A stretch of DNA of 64,000 nt from Tanypteryx hageni (Eukaryota > Arthropoda > Insecta > Odonata > Petaluridae). A program made the position numbers and the translations under genes. This document shows positions 58,554 to 64,000 of the stretch, in pieces; positions within the stretch are counted from its first letter, which is position 1; each line of letters begins with the position of its first letter. Location of the stretch: the NCBI GenBank assembly GCA_028673005.1, contig CM054114.1, positions 25,844,869 through 25,908,868 on the forward strand. Reading direction: 5' to 3'. The notes beneath the pieces were generated by a model that saw only the letters and a program-made list of their open reading frames with translations, made no database searches and was not told the origin of the DNA.

Positions 58554-60223
58554 AGAAATAATAAAACATAATCTTGCCCAAAAAATCGCCATGTTTTGTA
58601 ATCATGCATTATCCTTGTAGGTCATGAGATAAACGGAATGTACCAAATTTTTTTAACTCGTAAGTTCATCTGTTTACATAGGAACAGTAGGTATTTAGAA
58701 AATATTATCCCTTTTTTGGTTCCTATTTGCGCAGTGCTAAGATATCGAATGTAATATTTGGACATAAAATAAACAATGTAATTCTGAAAAATCCAAAAAA
58801 AACATTCAAGACGACTTCCTTAAATCGAAAACAAGGGTTAAATTAACAAATAAAACCATGACCCGATTACTTTTTATAGTGTGTGACAGCTCTGAATAAC
58901 CAAAAGATTGATACGCAAAAGAAGCGAAAAAAAAAACATAGAGAGTAGACCCCGAACGGATCTCAATATAGGATTCGACGTAGAGACGGCGAGAGGTCAC
59001 GAGGAGGCAGATAGAAGCGAAGGGTGGTTTTCACTGTGACAGTCGCAGCCCTAGCTCGGATTGAGCGATTGGCTGGTTAGGGTGTTTGACTCGTATTATC
59101 ATTCGCTGCTATGACGGAGTGCCTCTCCCGGGCAGGGTTCGACGACCTATGGCGGAGACGAGACGAGAAGGGGAAGATGAAATATCACGATATACTTTGA
59201 AGGAACGCGTACCATAAAACAGCGAAACGCTACTTCGGACAGACTGTCTCTCCTTCTACTAAAAATTCCTCTCCCTCCCGTAAGTTGAAGCGTTAATAAA
59301 CGTACTATTTATATAATTTTATTGACTGAATATTGCAAAATGGTATACCATAAATTATTCCAGGGAAATATTAAATTTATTATTTGCCGATTTATTTTTG
59401 AATCAATTTTAATGAATCAAATAATCGAAAATTATATTCTAAAGAATTCGGCTCAACTTTATGGTAAGTGATAATCATATTTCAGAAGGAAAGTACAAAT
59501 AAGTACGTAACTTAGCGAAACCGGTCGTGCGAATCTATTTGTGTGTAAGTTACGTGTAATTGTTCTTTCGTTCTCAAATAATCGAAAATTATTTTTAAAA
59601 ACCTCAGTTCAGTTAAGTAGTTGTGATATTTACGTTTAAGTTCTTTTCTTTATCGTAGATAATCCCTTTTACAAAATTCTGCATACATGCGTAAATAAAT
59701 TAAACGCATTTTCGTAATTATAGCAGATCTTATTTACTACGAAGATTGTTGTTTATTTTGACAACAATTAAGTAGCCATGAATATTTTTTCTAATTACAA
59801 AGCAAATTATGACTTTCTTGTTTGATTTTCTTGATAACGGACACTCCTACAGTGAAAAAGTATTGAAAAACTATTTTATTTAGCTAGTTCTACAAATTTT
59901 GTTTGAAGAATGCTTCCCTTATTTTACGAGATACGAGAGAAAGTTCGTGTTCTTTTGTTTCCAGTAATGTAACACTCCTCATTGGGGACATAAAAAAGCA
60001 AAAGCGTTCACGTTAGAAACGAAACGTTCCTGAAAAGCCGTAAATAGATTTAGAAAGGACGATAGAAAAGATGATAACTGGAGGAAGGAAATAGAAGGAA
60101 ACGGAGGGAGTGGGTCGAGTAAATGAAACAGTGAACGCCGGTGGAGCAAGACGCATGGTAGCTAGGATACCGAGGCGAAGCCACTCGCTCGTAGCGGGGA
60201 AATTCTAGTTTCTGAACGTCGTT
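58554..60223. other. no gene or recognisable element
   Basis: AT-rich with a GC-richer patch near 59.0-59.2 kb. A GGCTGGTTAGGG and GGGTTCGACGACC pair there weakly resembles pol III boxes. Confidence 0.35.
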
Positions 60224-60278
60224 TGGCTAAGTGGATTATTAAAATGGATCCAGAACCCCGAATTTGCGGTTCGAAACG
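60224..60278 (+). repeat. possible tRNA-derived SINE head
   Basis: TGGCTAAGTGG (60224-60234) fits a pol III A box and GGTTCGAAACG (60268-60278) a B box, 44 bp apart. No cloverleaf or repeat body was recognised. Confidence 0.3.
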
Positions 60279-63185
60279 ATGCGGTCCCCTCGACGTGGGA
60301 GTGTTTCGAGGCGAACGGATCCACTGGAAGAGAAAGCATGCGATAGTGAACAAGAAATGAGGTTATGCGAATCACCGAATGCGGATTAGGTTGCTAAGAC
60401 AATGGTTGGCGGGAAGAAGAACTACACGACCAAAAATGGAAGTTGAAGAAATATTTTTTACCATTCCCCTATAGTAGTGTATGTAGCCACTGAAATATCA
60501 AAAACATTTGAGCGTCATTCTGTTATTGCGAAAGTATATCCGAAGTTGAATCACGAAATATGTACGTAACTATCGCATTGCTTTTAACCGAGACCGTATG
60601 GATAAGTTATGCTATTATTATCTTGCATTCTTAATGGATCTGAAACGTAACGCTATATGTCAAGTAAATACCGCGGAAAAGTTTTATTTTGACGTAAAAG
60701 ACCGCATTGAAAAAATCGTAAATGATTTTGCGTTAAGTGTGCATGATCACGTGCCTCATGAATGACTAAAACTATTCGAGATTAAAGAACACGGAGAAGC
60801 GTCGAGATAAGAGTTCTAAATTCTCAAATTATTTTTAAAAAAGCATTTGTTTTCAAAATCATCCCCACACAAGCAGAAATTTTTTAAGTTTTAAAAATTA
60901 TCGCAAATTTGATAAAAATTTCGCCTATCGTAAAAATCGCGATTAGCCCTTTCGTGGTCATTGGGTGAAATGATTCACGCTAAATTATTTGCATTCGTGT
61001 TTTGCCATCTATTTAGAATATTTAGGAACTTACGTATAAATGAATCTGAAATATCAACCAACTTCACATGTATTTTATTACGAGATTATGATCAATTCGT
61101 TGTTATATTGGGTTTAATTGATTTTTTGTCAGTTTTTTTCCGAAAAGAAATTTAAGAAATAATGAACAATTTAATTGCATCCATAGTTGAGTATTAAATC
61201 TGCTAGTGTTTTGTCTCATATTGTATTCCCAGCATTTTTTTTTTTTAATTTGCAAATTTCAAAACATTTCTGCCCTTGCTAGTTTACTGGGATATACAGT
61301 CCACGAAATTTTCAACTGAAATGCAATACAAACAAAATTCACGAGTTCATTATGATTGTATTTGAATTATGACAAAAGCATTTTTTACTGAAATTACGTA
61401 AAATTTATAACTCGGCCATCAACATTTTGATAATATATAATCAGTCCCAAATGCAGATAACGATACAGATAAAAATCTTTATCTGCCGAAAACCTGCAAT
61501 ATTTAAATAGCAACCGCAGAGCATATATTTTAGGAAAATTTTAATGTCGTCACAATATACACACGCAAGCCTCTCTTTTATCATATTTAATATTGTTCTC
61601 GAATTCTATGGGTATTTCATAATTTATCGTCGCGGAATTTGAATTTTAAAAATGCTCCAATATCGCGACGTTACGCTCAGTTCGAATTTGGTGTTTAAAA
61701 ATAGCTCAGGTGCCAAAAATATTCGCTCAGTTATAACGGTCACAAATTCCCGAATAAAAACAAAAAACTTCTTTTTTTCGGAACAGAAAGACTCGACAGA
61801 CAAATCAAAAAGAGGCAAAAGACCTGCTTTCGTGGTGAAAATTTCCAAATGCACCTCGCCGAAATATTCCACCACAAACCGAATTCAAAATATGCAAAAC
61901 CTGCGACAACTATTGTAAACCGCAAAAAAAGGAAAATATCCCCATACATTAGGGATTTTTTTAAATAGAGGCCATTTTTCTACTTCGGAAAAAACCTTGA
62001 GAATACATTTTGGTAGCGGTGCTGCTTTCAATTATTAAATTTATAAAATCCGCGGTCGCTTTTCCGTTGCAGCTTCGTATTTTTTACCTCTATTTACTTA
62101 TAATGGGAATATGCCATCTAACTGTAAAACTGCAAATATATCGAGGAATATAATGTAATTTTCGTATGTATGCAAAACGTAACGGAAAATGGGTGTTTGC
62201 CAGAAATTTTGCGGTGCAACTACAAAATTTCAACTTTTTCGCAAATCCAAATAGGAACGAAACAAAGTGCCAAATGATTTAAAAGATTTGCGAATGCAAA
62301 TACAAGTTATAACCTGTAGTAATGACATCCCATAGAAAGACATTATTTTCTCGGCAGTTTTGAAACAAAACTAATGCCCAATAGTCCATGAAAAAGCCTT
62401 GGTATTAATGACTTGTCCTTTAAAAGTTATGATAATACGAAATTTAAGCAAAAATATTATCTATTATTATGCTTTATTTAACGGTTTGTTCTTTTCAAAT
62501 TTTTACGCAAAATTGACACAAGGATTTATAATAAACACTCAAAATATTCTTATATTTTCACACATGTATTTGTATATACATAAAAGGTATATTTCCGTGT
62601 TTGTTATTAGTTAATGCATGATTTCTTGATCTCTAATACAACAAATATTTAACAAAAACAGCCTTTGCATAATTTATTTCATACAAAAATAAGCGCTTAA
62701 AAATTGAAAAAAGGAACTTGAAAAATGATTTATCCCAAGTATCTACAATAGCCAAAACAAGGTTATGAATAAACAAATGTGCACTTCGGCTAAAATTCAG
62801 CCGTCTTTTGGTGGTAATTTGCCAAAATTAGTTTATAAAAGATCACGTGCGTCGGTATATTAGTCGTTTTTATATCAGTCACACACATTGTAGCAAAAAT
62901 GCGCATCTGGTCCTTCACAACCATGCTGTGACTATTGGAGACACCTTCTTCAATTTCTTATATTTTTAAGTGCTCATTGTTGATTTTTTCAACCGTAATA
63001 AGCGCTCGATAATTCTCTAATAAGTAAATCATTAAGATGATAAAAATATGCTAACTCTTATCAAAGGATGTATATAATGTCCCGCACTAAATATACAATG
63101 CGATGATAGCTGGATTCTACATTGAAGAAGAAACTCCACTTTCCGTGGGAGGACTTTTGAACAGTAAATAAATCACCCGCCCATA
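60279..63185. other. no gene or recognisable element
   Basis: Strongly AT-rich. Short overlapping frames (88 codons or fewer) on both strands near 61.6-61.95 kb lack recognisable domains. Confidence 0.4.
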
Positions 63186-63668
63186 GGAAACATAGCCTTA
63201 TGAAATGGTCCAGTTTGTGTGTATGTAAGTTTGTCCTCAACAAACAACTTTTGCATCAGTGGATCGATTTTCATGAAACTTGGTAAGAGGCTCGTGCTGA
63301 CAGGGTCCACTTCCGGGCTGTATTTTATTTGGCGAAGGTTGAAGTCGAGGGTTCGATTCCAGAAACGTTTTTTCTCTATTTGTTGCACATAAGAAGTCTC
63401 AAATCCGTCGTGCAGAGATGTTTTCTTTCATACTTTAAAATACCTTAAAATTGTGATATCGGAGCGAGGTTTTTAATATTCTAAGGGGAAAAGAATGTAA
63501 ATTATAATTATTACCACCGAAATTTGGTAATTGATCGTATTTTCTTGAATTTCTATGAAAACATAGCGTTTTTGCGTTTTAAATTGCATTTTATCGAATT
63601 GTTGCCATGAAAACAATTATTGCCGGACTATGCTTGAGCATACACAATTGAACAAATGGGTTATTACC
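63186..63668 (+). repeat. dispersed repeat R, copy 2
   Basis: Same orientation as 7315-7772 and better preserved. It includes CGATTTTCATGAAACTTGG, GAGGCTCGTGCTGACAGGG, TCCACTTCCGGG and an intact B-box-like GGGTTCGATTCC, and ends CAAATGGGTTATT. Almost directly followed by a (TA)n run and a Helitron terminus. Confidence 0.65.
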
Positions 63669-63686
63669 AACTTTTATATTAACTTC

Positions 63687-63690
<4 letters not shown>

Positions 63691-63718
<28 letters not shown>
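63691..63718 (+). repeat. (TA)n microsatellite
   Basis: About 14 TA units, immediately against the Helitron 3' terminus. Confidence 0.85.
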
Positions 63719-64000
63719 CTAGCCCGTCAAATATGACGGGTATGTGCGGATGATGTATTAAAATTAAGGTACGTACTTCCCATTCTACCCCCTTAATCTC
63801 TGTCTCCCTCCTATTCTCACTCTCTCCCTCGTATTTTCTCTCTCTCTCTCTCTTCCTTCTTTCTATTCTCCATCCCTCTCTCCCTCTTATACATCACAAT
63901 CTATTCTCCCCATTCTCCCTCTTTCTCTTAGCCTCCTCCTTTTCTCCCTTACATTCTCCTTCTCATCCCCTCTCAAAAATGTAGCCGTCTCTTTCAGCAT
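63719..64000 (-). mobile_element. Helitron 3' portion, runs off window
   Basis: On the minus strand the order is a purine-rich tract, TTAATTTTAATACATCATCC, GCACATAC, the perfect hairpin CCCGTCATATTTGACGGG (63740-63723), and CTAG followed by T. The usual eight bases between hairpin and CTAG are missing here. The purine tract occupies most of 63770-64000, as in the 18-kb and 31-kb copies. Confidence 0.65.

Noticed and set aside
1..64000. CRISPR array, bacterial operon or phage island
   Set aside because: No regular repeat-spacer structure, no compact gene arrangement; introns, SINEs and TTAA/8-bp target duplications show eukaryotic DNA.

Overview
The window looks like intergenic or intronic DNA from an animal nuclear genome, most likely an insect or another arthropod. 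The evidence is AT-rich sequence, spliced transposase genes with GT-AG introns, tRNA-derived SINEs, a LINE 3' end with a GATGTA-type tail, Penelope-like and Helitron remnants, and cut-and-paste DNA transposons of several superfamilies. I could not narrow the species further. I find no host protein-coding gene. Every protein region I recognise belongs to a mobile element, and the remaining open frames are short or lie in simple-sequence tracts.

Layout. 1-7 kb: SINE copy, a Helitron 3' end, and a non-autonomous hAT element with an 8-bp target duplication (3628-5049). 7-10 kb: a MITE fragment, a dispersed repeat also found at 63 kb, and a kilobase of polypurine sequence with a 12-bp minisatellite. 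11.8-12.3 kb: a 526-bp Helitron remnant carrying the C-terminus of a Pif1-type helicase. 15-18 kb: SINEs and a Helitron copy with a 16-bp purine minisatellite. 19.6-21.4 kb: pyrimidine-rich DNA. 23.8-25.5 kb: a MITE, the tail of a LINE, and a Penelope-like terminal repeat (promoter plus hammerhead-like motif) split by two tandem SINEs. 26.7-29.5 kb: a full-length hAT element with a KIAA1586-like transposase. 31-35 kb: a Helitron copy and a nest of non-autonomous DNA transposons. 37.2-45.4 kb: a SINE and a piggyBac element of 7.5 kb between TTAA sites, itself containing a MITE, a full-length hAT element with a CGGBP1-like spliced transposase, and a 5'-truncated SINE. 46.4-51.2 kb: a full-length P element with a THAP-domain transposase, itself containing a Helitron 3' end. 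53-58 kb: further hAT and SINE debris, a 16-bp tandem array, and two more Helitron ends. 63 kb: the second copy of the dispersed repeat, and a Helitron running off the window.

The elements relate mainly by insertion into one another, which gives a relative age order: piggyBac is older than the MITE, hAT and SINE inside it; the P element is older than its Helitron; the Penelope-like repeat is older than its SINEs. The most notable items are the intact-ended P element with a symmetric inner inverted repeat, the Helitron family defined by a CCCGTCA/TGACGGG hairpin followed by CTAG, the minimal Helitron whose 3' hairpin overlaps the helicase stop codon, and the two SINE families sharing one central domain. 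The transposase genes are broken almost only by single-base indels, so some breaks could be assembly errors.
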